A DNA stretch of 64,000 nt from Crossiella sp. SN42 (GTDB taxonomy: Bacteria > Actinomycetota > Actinomycetes > Mycobacteriales > Pseudonocardiaceae): contig NZ_JAMHIV010000042.1 in assembly GCF_023897065.1 (NCBI RefSeq), positions 1-64,000 on the forward strand, given 5' to 3'. The notes beneath the pieces were generated by a model, which searched no databases, was not told the DNA's origin, and saw nothing but the letters and a program-made list of their open reading frames with translations. Positions 45,862 to 54,714 of this stretch are shown one piece after another. The position numbers and the translations under genes were made by a program. The stretch's first letter is position 1, and every line of letters begins with the position of its first letter.

Positions 45862-46737
45862 ATGCGCTTCGGCATTGTGATCCTGCCCGAATTCCGCTGG
45901 TCCGAGGCGGCCCGGCGGTGGCGGACGGCGGAGGAGCTCGGCTTCGACCACCTGTGGACCTATGACCACCTGGCCTGGCGGTCGCTGGCGGACGGGCCGT
46001 GGTTCGGCACCGTGCCCACGCTGACCGCGGCCGCGACCGTGACCACCGAGGCCCGGCTGGGCACCTTCGTGGCCTCGCCGAACTTCCGGCACCCGGCCAG
46101 CTTCGTCCGGGAGCTGCTGTCCCTCGACGACATCTCCGGTGGGCGGTTCACGCTCGGGCTGGGGGCGGGCGGGATCGGGTTCGACGCGACCGTGCTCGGG
46201 GGTTCGGTGCTGCCGCCGATGGCGCGGTTCCGGCGGTTCAAGGAGTTCGTGGAGCTGCTCGACCTGCTGCTCACCGAGGACCACGTGACCTACCGGGGCG
46301 AGTTCTTCACCGCGGTGGACGCGCGGACGTTGCCGGGTTGCCTGGGGTCCGCGCGGCTGCCGTTCCTGGTGGCGGGCAACGGGCCCAAGGCGATGGGAGT
46401 GGCGATCGAGCACGGGGCGGGCTGGTCGACCACGGGCACCGGCGGGGAGACCCTGGAGGAGTGGTGGCGGAACCTGCGGGTGGTGACCGAGAAGTTCAAC
46501 GAGACGCTGGCCGCCAGCGACCGGGATCCCGCCTCCATCGACCGCTACCTCCAGCTGGACGCGGGACCGGTGTTCTCCCTGTCCAGTCCCGAAGCCTTCG
46601 CCGACGCGGCAGGGCGGGCCGCTGAGCTGGGCTTCACCGATCTGGTGACGCACTGGCCGCGGCCGGACGACTGGTACGCGGGCCGGGAGGAGACGCTGTT
46701 CGAGGTCGCCGGGAAGTTCCTCACGCCGCGGGCATGA
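45862..46737 (+). CDS. LLM-class (luciferase-like) flavin-dependent oxidoreductase
   Basis: A 291-residue TIM-barrel enzyme of the F420- or FMN-dependent luciferase-like family. It begins RFGIVILPEFRWSEAARRW, includes WTYDHLAWRS (the cofactor-binding His region), TVTTEARLGTFVASPNFRHPA and GRFTLGLGAG, all family features. In actinobacteria many such enzymes use F420; the sequence does not decide the cofactor. The substrate is unknown. A small DNA-glycosylase-like gene follows on the same strand. Confidence 0.88.
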   Translation: MRFGIVILPEFRWSEAARRWRTAEELGFDHLWTYDHLAWRSLADGPWFGTVPTLTAAATVTTEARLGTFVASPNFRHPASFVRELLSLDDISGGRFTLGLGAGGIGFDATVLGGSVLPPMARFRRFKEFVELLDLLLTEDHVTYRGEFFTAVDARTLPGCLGSARLPFLVAGNGPKAMGVAIEHGAGWSTTGTGGETLEEWWRNLRVVTEKFNETLAASDRDPASIDRYLQLDAGPVFSLSSPEAFADAAGRAAELGFTDLVTHWPRPDDWYAGREETLFEVAGKFLTPRA

Positions 46738-46765
46738 ACCCGGTGCCGCCGGGCACCCGAAGGGC

Positions 46766-47374
46766 ATGAGTGCCCAGGACACCGTGCGCGACCTGCTCGA
46801 GCGGGGCGGCCGGACCTATGCCGAGCAGGCGGGGATCACGCTGGCGGACAAGCCGGCCCCGCTGTACCGGCTGCTGGTGCTGGCCACCCTGCTCTCCACC
46901 CGGATCCGCGCGGACATCGCGGTGGACGCCGCCCGCGAGCTGAAGGTCTTCGGCACCCCGGAGAAGATGCTGGCGGCGAGCTGGCAGAAGCGGGTGGACG
47001 CGCTGGGCCGCGCGCACTACGTCCGCTACGACGAGAGCACCGCGACCGCGCTCGGCGAGGGCGCCCAGTTGCTGCTGGATCGCTGGCACGGCGACCTGCG
47101 CGAGCTGCGCGCCGAGGCGGACGGGGACACCGGGAAGCTGACCGGGCTGCTCACCGAGTTCCCGCGGATCGGGCCGGTGGGCGCGGACATCTTCTGCCGC
47201 GAGGCGCAGGCGGTGTGGCCGGAGCTGCGGCCCTACTTCGACCGGAAAGCGTTGCAGGGCGCGGAGAAAGCCGGGCTGCCGAAGGATCCGGCGAAGCTGG
47301 GCGAGCTGGTCAGTGGCCCGGACCAGGCGCGGCTCGCGGCCGCCCTGGTCCGGGCCGAGCTGGCTGACCTCTAG
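46766..47374 (+). CDS. Endonuclease III-like HhH protein without iron-sulfur cluster
   Basis: A 202-residue helical protein of the HhH-GPD type. LYRLLVLATLLSTRIRADIAVDAA matches the first part of the fold, and the helix-hairpin-helix is FPRIGPVGADIF. The four-Cys iron-sulfur loop of endonuclease III is absent, and there is no clear Lys in the usual catalytic place. Similar short actinobacterial proteins are annotated as endonucleases, but activity is uncertain. Its stop overlaps that of the MFS gene on the other strand by four bases. Confidence 0.75.
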   Translation: MSAQDTVRDLLERGGRTYAEQAGITLADKPAPLYRLLVLATLLSTRIRADIAVDAARELKVFGTPEKMLAASWQKRVDALGRAHYVRYDESTATALGEGAQLLLDRWHGDLRELRAEADGDTGKLTGLLTEFPRIGPVGADIFCREAQAVWPELRPYFDRKALQGAEKAGLPKDPAKLGELVSGPDQARLAAALVRAELADL

Positions 47375-48906
47375 TGCTGGACGGTGGAGTCGGCCGAGAC
47401 GCCCTTGAGCATGAACCAGGCGGACACCGCGGCGGCGCCGATCACCACCGCGGAGGCGACGCTGGCCCAGTGCATGCCGTCGACGAAGGCCTGCTGGGCC
47501 ACCGTGACCAGCTGCTGGCCGAGCTCGCCCAGGCTCCTGGCGACGTCGGTGGCGCCGCCGAGGGAGTCCTTGGCCACGGCCACCGCCTCGGCGGGCAGGC
47601 CGGGCGGCGGGATCACGTTGGCCCGGTAGACCGCGGTCATGATCGAGCCGATCAGCGCGATGCCCAGTGCGGTGCCGAGCTCGTAGGCGGTCTCCGCGAC
47701 CGCGGCCGCGGCGCCTGCCTTCTCCTTGGGCACCGCGGAGAGCACCACGTTCGCCGAGATGGTGAACGAGGCGCCGCAGCCGAAGCCGACCAGCAGCAGG
47801 ATCAGGCCGAAGTACAGGTACGGGGTGTCGCCCTGGATGAACACGATCGCGCCCAGGGCGAGCGCGGTCAGGCCGAGGCCGCTGGCGCACACCGCCCGCG
47901 CCGAGTGCCGGGCGGCGAAGGCGCCTGCCAGCAGGCCGGAGATGACCGCGCCGACGGTGACCGGCAGCTCCCGGATACCGGCGTCGAAGGGCTGGTAGCC
48001 CTGCACCAGCTGGAGGAACTGGGCGCCGAAGAACACCACGCCGGAGAGCGCGAGCACCGCGAGCAGGTCGGCGAAGACCGCGCCGCTGAACTTGCCGGTG
48101 CGGAACAGCCGGACGTCGACCAGCGGCACCGGCAGCTTCAGCTGGCGGCGGGCGAACCAGGCCAGCACCACCACGCCGACGCCGAGGCCGATCGCGGCGG
48201 GCAGGCCGAAGCCGACCGCGGCGATCTCCTTGATGCCGTAGACCAGCGCGATCATGCCGACCAGCGAGGCGACCGCGCTGGGCAGGTCCCAGGCGCCCGG
48301 CTTGGGGTCCTTGGACTCCGGCAGCACCTTCCAGCCGACGATCAGCAGCACGATCATCACCGGCACGTTGATCAGGAAGACCGAGCCCCAGTGGAAGTTC
48401 TGCAGCAGCACGCCGCCGACCACCGGGCCGACCGCGGCGCCAGCCGAGGTCATCGCGCCCCAGATACCGATCGCCATGACCCGCTCTTTGGGGTCGGTGA
48501 ACAGGTTCCGGATGATCGACAGGGTGGACGGCATGATCGTCGCACCGGCCAGGCCGAGCAGCGCGCGGGCGGCGATGAGCATGGCCGAGGTGGTGGCCAG
48601 CGCGGCCAGCACCGAGATCAGGCCGAACGCCACCGCGCCGATGAGCAGCAGCTTCTTCCGGCCGATCCGGTCGCCGAGGGTGCCCATGGTGACCAGCAGG
48701 CCGGCCAGCACGAAGGAGTAGATGTCACCGATCCACAGCAGCTCCTGGCTGGTGGGCTTGAGCTCCTCGGTGATCATGGGCAGCGCCAGGTGCAGCACGG
48801 TGCCGTCCACCGCGATCAGCAGCACCGCCAGCACCAGCGCGGATAACGCGATCCAGCGGGCCCTCGAGGGCACCTCGGTGTTCTGGCTTGCGGCGGTCTC
48901 GCTCAC
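47371..48906 (-). CDS. EmrB/QacA-type MFS drug exporter
   Basis: A 511-residue proton-drug antiporter with 14 predicted helices (DHA2 family). VDGTVLHLALPMI in helix 1 is motif D1, MGTLGDRIGRKKLLLIG is the loop 2-3 motif A, and GAMTSAGAAVGPVVGGVLL is the antiporter motif C. GTG at 48906 overlaps the stop of the TetR gene (GTGA) and has a GGAGGGG upstream. It is thus co-expressed with, and probably controlled by, that repressor. Confidence 0.92.
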   Translation of the reverse strand: MSETAASQNTEVPSRARWIALSALVLAVLLIAVDGTVLHLALPMITEELKPTSQELLWIGDIYSFVLAGLLVTMGTLGDRIGRKKLLLIGAVAFGLISVLAALATTSAMLIAARALLGLAGATIMPSTLSIIRNLFTDPKERVMAIGIWGAMTSAGAAVGPVVGGVLLQNFHWGSVFLINVPVMIVLLIVGWKVLPESKDPKPGAWDLPSAVASLVGMIALVYGIKEIAAVGFGLPAAIGLGVGVVVLAWFARRQLKLPVPLVDVRLFRTGKFSGAVFADLLAVLALSGVVFFGAQFLQLVQGYQPFDAGIRELPVTVGAVISGLLAGAFAARHSARAVCASGLGLTALALGAIVFIQGDTPYLYFGLILLLVGFGCGASFTISANVVLSAVPKEKAGAAAAVAETAYELGTALGIALIGSIMTAVYRANVIPPPGLPAEAVAVAKDSLGGATDVARSLGELGQQLVTVAQQAFVDGMHWASVASAVVIGAAAVSAWFMLKGVSADSTVQH

Positions 48907-49454
48907 TGCACCCCTCCCCTGAGCATGCCGCCGATGAGCAGCTCGGACACCGCGCGCGGCGCGTCCCTGGGCGCCAGCTTGCCGTCCAGCACCGCGAACC
49001 CGGCGCCGGTGAGCAGCGCGACCAGCGCCTCGACCAGCCACTCCGCGGTCAGGTCCACCCGGAACTGGCCGGACTCCTGGCCGCGCCGGATCAGCGCGGT
49101 GAGCCTGCGGTCGAGCAGGTCGTACCCGGCGTCCAGCTCGGGGCGGGTGATCAGCAGGTGCTCGCCGGTGAGGAAGGCGTACAGGTCGGCGATGGGCATC
49201 AGCTCGCGCACCACCCGGCGCACCGCCTCGGCCGCGTCACCGTCCTCCGGCTTGGCCGCCTCCAGCGCGGCCTCGCCCTCGGTCAGCGCCAGCTTGGCCA
49301 GTTCGACCACCAGCGCGTCCCGGCTGGGCACCAGCCGGTGCAGTGTCGCCCTGCTGATTCCCGCCGCTTGCGCGACCTCGGCCATCGCCGCGTTGGGCCG
49401 CCGCACCAGCAGCGCGGCAGCCGCGCGCAGGACCCGTTCTCGGTCTGCCACCAT
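48903..49454 (-). CDS. TetR-family repressor of the adjacent MFS gene
   Basis: A 183-residue regulator. An N-terminal helix-turn-helix spans about residues 20-45 (AMAEVAQAAGISRATLHRLVPSRDALV). The rest is the helical ligand-binding and dimer domain. It lies directly upstream of the exporter with a GTGA overlap, the classic layout of an autoregulated drug-efflux operon. A palindromic operator covers its own promoter. The ATG at 49454 is six bases after a TAGCGT -10 element, so the mRNA may be leaderless. Confidence 0.9.
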   Translation of the reverse strand: MVADRERVLRAAAALLVRRPNAAMAEVAQAAGISRATLHRLVPSRDALVVELAKLALTEGEAALEAAKPEDGDAAEAVRRVVRELMPIADLYAFLTGEHLLITRPELDAGYDLLDRRLTALIRRGQESGQFRVDLTAEWLVEALVALLTGAGFAVLDGKLAPRDAPRAVSELLIGGMLRGGVQ

Positions 49455-49460
49455 GAGACG

Positions 49461-49491
49461 ACGCTACCACCGGTGAGACAGCACTGTCTCA
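49461..49491 (-). promoter_or_regulatory. TetR operator and promoter
   Basis: TGAGACAGCACTGTCTCA (49474-49491) is a perfect 8-bp inverted repeat around a CA centre. It lies over the expected -35 region, with the -10 TAGCGT (minus strand, 49461-49466) next to the start codon. This is where a TetR dimer would block its own promoter. Confidence 0.75.
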
Positions 49492-49513
49492 TTCCGAGAC
49501 TAACCCGAAACTG

Positions 49514-50782
49514 TTAGCGACTGACCGGCTTCAGCGCGTCCGCCCCGCCGAAGAACGGCCGCAGCGCCTCGGGCAGGCGCACCGAACCGTCCTCCTGCTG
49601 GTGGTTCTCCAGGATGGACGCGATCCACCTGGTGGTGGCCAGCGTGCCGTTGAGCGTGGCCGCGACCTGCGGCTTGCCGTCGGCGTCCCGGTAGCGGGCG
49701 CCGAGGCGGCGGGCCTGGAAGGTGGTGCAGTTGGAGGTCGAGGTGACCTCGCGGTAGGTCTGCTGGGTGGGCAGCCAGGCCTCGCAGTCGAACTTGCGGG
49801 CCGCGCTGGCGCCCAGGTCGCCCGCGGCGGTGTCGATCACCCGGTACGGCAGCTCGACCTTGGCCAGCATCTCCTCTTCCCAGGCCAGCAGGCGCTGGTG
49901 CTCGGCCTCGGCGTCCTGCGGCTGGCAGTAGGAGAACATCTCGATCTTGTCGAACTGGTGCACCCGGATGATGCCGCGGGTGTCCTTGCCGTAGGAGCCC
50001 GCCTCGCGGCGGAAGCAGGTCGACCAGCCCGCGTACCGCTTGGGCCCGTGGGTGAGGTCGATGATCTCGTCCGCGTGGTACCCGGCCATCGGCACCTCGG
50101 AGGTGCCCACCAGGTACAGGTCGTCATCGCGCAGCCGGTAGACCTCGCTGGCGTGCGCGCCCAGGAAACCGGTGCCCTCCATGATCTCCGGGCGCACCAG
50201 CACCGGCGGGATCATCAGGCTGAAACCGGCCGCGACGGCCTGCTGCGCGCCCAGGTTGAGCATCGCCAGCTGGAGCTGCGCGCCCACCCCGGTGAGGAAG
50301 TAGAACCGCGAGCCGGAGACCTTGGCCCCGCGCTCCATGTCGACCGCGCCGAGGCCCTCGGCCAGCTCCAGGTGGTCCTTGGGCGTGAAGTCGAACTCGC
50401 GCGGCTGGCCCACGTGCTTGAGCACGACGTAGTCGTCCTCGCCGCCGTGCGGGATGCCGTCGGCGATGATGTTGGAGATCCGGCGCTGGGCGGCGAGGAA
50501 CTCGGCCTCCGCCTCGTTCTGCTCGGCCTCGGCCGCCTTCACCTCGGCGGCCAGCTCCTTGCCCTTGGCCAGCAGCGCCGCGCGCTCCTCGCCCTGGGCC
50601 CGGCCGACCTGCTTGCCGAAGGCCTTCTGCTCACCGCGCAGGGTGTCGGCCCTGGAGACCACGGACCGCCGCCGCTCGTCCGCACTCAGCAGCGCGTCCA
50701 CCAGCGCCGGGTCTTCTCCCCTGGCACGCTGCGAGGCGCGCACCAGGTCCGGGTTCTCGCGGAGGGTCTTGAGGTCGATCAC
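49514..50782 (-). CDS. serS: Seryl-tRNA synthetase
   Basis: A 422-residue class II synthetase that charges tRNA-Ser. The N-terminal 100 residues form the long antiparallel coiled coil that reaches the tRNA variable arm. Motif 2 is [24 protein letters not shown] (only part quoted is diagnostic) and motif 3 is [30 protein letters not shown] and the Ser-binding [11 protein letters not shown] are also present. Full usual length. GTG at 50782 lies eight bases after TAGGCT, so the transcript is probably leaderless. Confidence 0.97.
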   Translation of the reverse strand: MIDLKTLRENPDLVRASQRARGEDPALVDALLSADERRRSVVSRADTLRGEQKAFGKQVGRAQGEERAALLAKGKELAAEVKAAEAEQNEAEAEFLAAQRRISNIIADGIPHGGEDDYVVLKHVGQPREFDFTPKDHLELAEGLGAVDMERGAKVSGSRFYFLTGVGAQLQLAMLNLGAQQAVAAGFSLMIPPVLVRPEIMEGTGFLGAHASEVYRLRDDDLYLVGTSEVPMAGYHADEIIDLTHGPKRYAGWSTCFRREAGSYGKDTRGIIRVHQFDKIEMFSYCQPQDAEAEHQRLLAWEEEMLAKVELPYRVIDTAAGDLGASAARKFDCEAWLPTQQTYREVTSTSNCTTFQARRLGARYRDADGKPQVAATLNGTLATTRWIASILENHQQEDGSVRLPEALRPFFGGADALKPVSR

Positions 50783-50790
50783 AGTCGGTC

Positions 50791-50796
50791 AGCCTA
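50791..50796 (-). promoter_or_regulatory. -10 element (TAGGCT) for leaderless serS
   Basis: TAGGCT on the minus strand, eight bases before the GTG of serS; same hexamer and spacing as in front of the LLM gene. Confidence 0.45.
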
Positions 50797-50818
50797 GCGG
50801 CTGACCAGGGTGATCAAC

Positions 50819-50853
50819 GCGGCGGGCGGGTCCAGCCGGACCCCGCCCGCCGC
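50819..50853 (-). terminator. Terminator of the DUF350 operon
   Basis: GCGGCGGGCGGGTCC pairs with the downstream GC-rich arm (one bulged C) across a four-base loop. It lies 12 bases beyond the DUF350 stop codon on the minus strand. There is no T-run. Confidence 0.65.
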
Positions 50854-50864
50854 GCCGGTGGAGA

Positions 50865-51332
50865 TCAGCTGATGGCGACCGCGACCACCAGGCCGAGGCC
50901 CAGGTGCGCCGAGGCGACGACCAGGCTGGCCGGGGTGAACTGGTCCGCGCGCAGGATGGCGCCGATGTCGATCCGGGTGGCCCACTCCAGCAGCCGCACC
51001 GCGAGCACCTGCACGACGATGCCGACCAGGCCGAAGATCAGCGCCAGCAGCAGGCCCTCGGTGAGCTTGCCAGCCGCGTTGTAGATGGCCACCACCACGA
51101 TGAAGGCCATGCTGAGCAGTCCGGAGGCGGTGATCACCACCGCGTTCGGCGAGCCGGCCCGCACCATCTGGTTGAGCTTGCCGGGGGTGGTCAGGTCGAT
51201 GGCGTAGAAGCCGACCAGCATGAGCAGCAGGCCAACCACCGCGTACAGCGCGATGGCCCCGATGCCGCGGACGACGTTGGCGCCGAAGCCGGGCTCCAGC
51301 GCGAGGCTGGACACGGTCATCAGGTTGGACAC
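50865..51332 (-). CDS. DUF350 (YjfL-like) membrane protein
   Basis: A 155-residue protein with four membrane helices in two similar halves, as in DUF350. GIGAIALYAVVGLLLMLVGFYAIDLTTPGKL is the first half and LLLALIFGLVGIVVQVLAVRLLEW part of the second. It lies 52 bases after the ATP-grasp gene and is last in a three-gene operon. The same pairing of DUF350 with a glutathionylspermidine-synthase-like ATP-grasp protein is found as yjfL-yjfC in E. coli. Its function is unknown. Confidence 0.85.
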   Translation of the reverse strand: MSNLMTVSSLALEPGFGANVVRGIGAIALYAVVGLLLMLVGFYAIDLTTPGKLNQMVRAGSPNAVVITASGLLSMAFIVVVAIYNAAGKLTEGLLLALIFGLVGIVVQVLAVRLLEWATRIDIGAILRADQFTPASLVVASAHLGLGLVVAVAIS

Positions 51333-51384
51333 TTGGGGTTCCTCCTAGTTACCCGACCGTCTGCGTTGGACGGTCCAGTGTGGA

Positions 51385-52554
51385 CTACGACGACTGCGGA
51401 ATCCGGTGCGGCACGAACGCCGCGCCGTCGTCGGTCACCAGACCGACCGTCTCCCTGATGCCCAGCCCCGCGGCGTGGTCGCCGACCACCCAGGCGCCGA
51501 GCACCGGCCGCATCCCGTCGAACTCCGGCAGCGGCGAGAACAACTGGTAGACGAACCCCTCGGCGCCGTACACGCCGCCGGTGCGCTGCTCCATGCCGGG
51601 CGCCACGATGTCGATGTTGGCGCCTTCCCGGCCGAGCAGCGGCTTCTTCACATACTCGGTGAGGAAGCCGGGTTCGTTGAGGTAGGCGGGCAGCAGGTTC
51701 GGGTGCCCCGGGTACATCTCCCACAGCACCGCGAGCAGCGCCTTGTTGGACAGCAGCATCTTCCACAGCGGCTCGATCCACAGCGTGCCCGGCAGCGTCT
51801 CCACCGCGTGCCTGCCGAACGGGTCGTCGACCAGCCACTCCCACGGGTAGAGCTTGGCCACCGTGCCCATCGGGTCCTCGCGGAGGTCGACGAACCGGTG
51901 CAGCACCGGGTCCCAGCCGATCTCCTCGATGGCCAGGCCCACCGTGTCCAGCCCGGCCTCGGCCGCGGTCTCCTGCAGGTAGGCCGCGGTGATGTGGTCC
52001 TCGCCGCTGGCGTCCGCGCCGGAGAAGGTGAAGTGCACCAGCGGCGAGGGCAGCTTGTCGGCCAGCTCGCCCCAGCGCTCCACCAGCTTCTCGTGGATGG
52101 AGTTCCACTGGTCGTGGCCCTCGTGCGTCTCCTGCAGCCAGTTCCACTGCACCACCGCGGCCTCCAGCAGGGAGGTCGGGGTGTCCGCGTTGTACTCCAG
52201 CAGCTTGGCCGGTCCGGAGCCGTCGTAGCGCAGGTCGAAGCGGCCGTAGAGGTGCGGGTCGTGCCGCCGCCAGGACTCGGCGATGGCAGGCCACACCCAC
52301 TCCGGGATGCCGAAGTCCTTGAACCGCTCGGTGGTCACCACGTTGTCCACCGCGTCCAGGCACATCGAGTGCAGCAGCTCGACGTCGGCCTCCATGGCCA
52401 GCACCTCGTCGAGCTCGAAGACGTAGTGCACCGACTCGTCCCAGTACGGGCGGCGGCTGCCGTCGGCGTAGGTGGCCGGGGAGCCATAGACCAGGCCCTG
52501 CCCGGCGATCCGCGACTCCCAGTCGGGACGCGGCGCTGAGGTCTCGCGACGCAC
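51385..52554 (-). CDS. Glutathionylspermidine synthase-like ATP-grasp ligase (YjfC type)
   Basis: A 389-residue protein of the GSP_synth family (PF03738), the synthetase half only with no amidase domain. YWDESVHYVFELDEVLAMEAD, FDLRYDGSGPAKLLEYNADTPTSLLEA and VKKPLLGREGANI are family signatures; the last two carry metal and ATP-binding residues. Actinobacteria do not make glutathione, so it probably ligates another amine or peptide, possibly tagging a protein. The upstream Gly/Ser-rich membrane protein and downstream DUF350 protein are its likely partners. GTG at 52554 follows two bases after the previous stop codon. Confidence 0.88.
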   Translation of the reverse strand: MRRETSAPRPDWESRIAGQGLVYGSPATYADGSRRPYWDESVHYVFELDEVLAMEADVELLHSMCLDAVDNVVTTERFKDFGIPEWVWPAIAESWRRHDPHLYGRFDLRYDGSGPAKLLEYNADTPTSLLEAAVVQWNWLQETHEGHDQWNSIHEKLVERWGELADKLPSPLVHFTFSGADASGEDHITAAYLQETAAEAGLDTVGLAIEEIGWDPVLHRFVDLREDPMGTVAKLYPWEWLVDDPFGRHAVETLPGTLWIEPLWKMLLSNKALLAVLWEMYPGHPNLLPAYLNEPGFLTEYVKKPLLGREGANIDIVAPGMEQRTGGVYGAEGFVYQLFSPLPEFDGMRPVLGAWVVGDHAAGLGIRETVGLVTDDGAAFVPHRIPQSS

Positions 52555-52556
52555 GG

Positions 52557-53132
52557 TCAGCTGCCTCCGCTGGAGCCGCCGCCACCGCGGATGCCGAAGC
52601 CGCCGCGCTGGATGGACTTGCCGCTGGCGGTGGTGATGTTGGCGTCCTTGGGCCGCACCGAGCTGCCGCCGGTGATCTTCTGCCCGTAGCTGCCGGTGCC
52701 ACCGTAGTTGTAGCTGTACTGGCGGCCGCCGCTGTAGATGAACACCCCGCCGCTGTGGCCGGAGGCGCCGTGCGAGCGCGCGTAGTCGTCGTCGCAGTAG
52801 TCGTCGTCGACCACCACCCCGTTCTGGTCGACGCAGCGCGCGGTGACGTCATCGGGCTGCTGCGCGGCGTACCAGATGGCCACCAGCGCGACCACGCCCA
52901 CAGTCACCCCGCCGCCGATGAGCAGCCGTTTGCGCAGCTTGGCCTTGCGCTCGGCCTCGGCGATCTCCGCCTGACGGCGTGCCAGCTCCGCCTGCTCGGC
53001 CTCCTGGCGAGCACGTTGCTCGGCCAGGGTCGGCGGACGGGCCCTCGTCGTACTCGGGTCCTGGTGGCTAACCTGTCCTCGCCTGGGAGGCACAGGAGGC
53101 TGCTGGTTACCCGGATTCACGTTCTCAGTCAT
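52557..53132 (-). CDS. Membrane-anchored Gly/Ser-rich protein, possible DUF1190/YjfM counterpart
   Basis: A 191-residue protein in three parts. Residues 1-70 are hydrophilic with a charged Ala/Glu/Arg helix (LAEQRARQEAEQAELARRQ). One membrane helix follows (LLIGGGVTVGVVALVAIWYA). The exterior part has two Cys in an Asp-rich segment (RCVDQNGVVVDDDYCDDDY), a Tyr/Gly-rich stretch and a C-terminal GGGGSSGGS. It is first in an operon with the ATP-grasp and DUF350 genes. In E. coli that place is taken by the DUF1190 protein YjfM. A flexible C-terminus makes it a candidate substrate of the ligase; that is inference. Confidence 0.7.
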   Translation of the reverse strand: MTENVNPGNQQPPVPPRRGQVSHQDPSTTRARPPTLAEQRARQEAEQAELARRQAEIAEAERKAKLRKRLLIGGGVTVGVVALVAIWYAAQQPDDVTARCVDQNGVVVDDDYCDDDYARSHGASGHSGGVFIYSGGRQYSYNYGGTGSYGQKITGGSSVRPKDANITTASGKSIQRGGFGIRGGGGSSGGS

Positions 53133-53239
53133 CGACCACTCCCGGCGGCACCGTACCTACGTCGTCCCTGTGACGGAGCAAGAAGGCTGAATAGCAATAC
53201 ACGTCACCCGGATGGCCGTATGAATGGGGACCTCACGGC

Positions 53240-54361
53240 ATGATGGAGAGGATGCCAGAGCCCCGGACGTCGACCGCTGATCGGATTCGCCTCATGAACA
53301 ACACGGCAAGCACCCGCCGCGTCATGGCAGGGGCGTTCGCCGGTGCGCTGATGGTCCTGGTGCTGAGCACCGTCCTAGGGTGGCACGTCGGTCCCGAGGT
53401 CGCAGGGGAGACCGACGGGCCGGCCAGCGCGGTCCGGGACGCGCCGCCCGGCACCTGCCTGACCTGGACCCGCCAGGACGCGGGCGACGCGCGCCGGGTG
53501 GAATGCGACAAACCACACCTGTTCGAGATCACCGGCTCGGTCGACCTCTCCGCGGACTTCCCGCCGGGCTCGCCGTTCCCGGACGCGATCCGCTGGGAGG
53601 GCATCGCCGCCGACCGCTGCACCGAGATGTCCGTGCAGTACCTGGACGGCCGGTTCGACCCCAACGGCAAGCTCGGGGTGAACCTGCTGCGCTCCGGGGA
53701 GAAGAGCTGGAACTCCGGGGAGCGCAAGGTCTGGTGCGGCATGCAGGACGCGGGCCCGTCCGGGCTGCTGTACCCGACGGCGGGCAGCGCGAAGACCGCC
53801 GACCCGTCCAACGTGCACCCGCAGGGCATGTGCCTTGGCATCAGCGGCAAGCAGGTCTACGACCCGGTGCAGTGCGACCGGCCGCACGCCTACGAGGTGG
53901 TCGGCGTGGTCAACCTGGGCGCCCGGTTCCCGCAGGAGTTCCCGGCCGAGGCCAAGCAGGACGAGCTGCTGGCCGCGGAGTGCCCGAAGACCGCGGCCGA
54001 GTTCGCCGGCGGCCAGGACGTGGTCAGCCGCAAGGGCCTGATCGTCTTCTGGGACACCCTCAAGCAGGAGAGCTGGCTGGCCGGCGCGCGCCGGGTGGAG
54101 TGCAAGGTCGGCGCGCGGCTGCCGGACAAGAGCGGGCTGGCCCCGGTGCACGGCAGCGTCAAGGGTGATGTGCTGGTCGGCAAGGAGCAGGCGCCGGTGC
54201 TGCTGTCCAAGCTGCCGCCAGGCGCCCCGGCCCCCGCGGGCAGCCCTGGCACCGAGGTGAAGGCGGAGGAGACCGTGGTGCCCACCAACGCCAACTCCGA
54301 GCACCCCGGCGGCACGCCCGGCGGCGAAGCGCCGGCCACCCCGACCTCCACCGGCGGCTAG
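53240..54361 (+). CDS. Septum-formation-like exported protein
   Basis: A 373-residue protein with an N-terminal membrane anchor (MAGAFAGALMVLVLSTVLGWHV, in part) and an extracytoplasmic region holding two Septum_form (PF13845)-like repeats. Each has the pattern GTCLTW..., RRVECDKPHLFEITGSVDL and GMCLGI..., VQCDRPHAYEVVGVVNL. Six or more Cys suggest disulphides. The tail is Pro/Gly/Thr-rich. The mycobacterial relatives are membrane proteins of poorly known role in division or secretion. It starts at one of several close ATG codons (53240, 53243, 53252) and is followed by the zincin gene with two bases between. Confidence 0.8.
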   Translation: MMERMPEPRTSTADRIRLMNNTASTRRVMAGAFAGALMVLVLSTVLGWHVGPEVAGETDGPASAVRDAPPGTCLTWTRQDAGDARRVECDKPHLFEITGSVDLSADFPPGSPFPDAIRWEGIAADRCTEMSVQYLDGRFDPNGKLGVNLLRSGEKSWNSGERKVWCGMQDAGPSGLLYPTAGSAKTADPSNVHPQGMCLGISGKQVYDPVQCDRPHAYEVVGVVNLGARFPQEFPAEAKQDELLAAECPKTAAEFAGGQDVVSRKGLIVFWDTLKQESWLAGARRVECKVGARLPDKSGLAPVHGSVKGDVLVGKEQAPVLLSKLPPGAPAPAGSPGTEVKAEETVVPTNANSEHPGGTPGGEAPATPTSTGG

Positions 54362-54363
54362 CC

Positions 54364-54714
54364 GTGCCGGTGGACATGACGCCCGGCCGGTTCGACGAGC
54401 TGGTCGGCGAGGCGCTGGACGAGGTGCCGCCCGAGCTGGCCAGGGCGATGGACAACGTGGCCGTCTTCGTCGAGCCCCGGCACCCGGAGGAGTCCGGGCT
54501 GCTGGGGCTGTACGAGGGCATCGCGCTGACCGAGCGCAACACCGACTACGGCGGCGTGCTGCCGGACCGGATCACCATCTACCGGGACGCCATCCTGGAC
54601 ATCTGCGAGACCGAGGACGACGTGGTCGAGGAGGTGGCGATCACCGTGGTGCACGAGATCGCGCACCACTTCGGCATCGACGACGCCAAGCTGCACGAGC
54701 TGGGCTGGGGCTAG
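54364..54714 (+). CDS. Minimal zincin-like metallopeptidase family protein
   Basis: A 116-residue protein of the Zincin_1 family (PF06262). The zinc motif HEIAHHFGIDD (HExxHxxxxxD) sits at the C-terminal end as usual for these small proteins. DEVPPELARAMDNVAVFVE is the conserved N-terminal part. It begins GTG three bases after the septum-formation gene's stop codon, so it is co-transcribed. Its stop overlaps that of the phosphoglycerate-mutase-like gene on the other strand. Substrate unknown. Confidence 0.88.
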   Translation: MPVDMTPGRFDELVGEALDEVPPELARAMDNVAVFVEPRHPEESGLLGLYEGIALTERNTDYGGVLPDRITIYRDAILDICETEDDVVEEVAITVVHEIAHHFGIDDAKLHELGWG

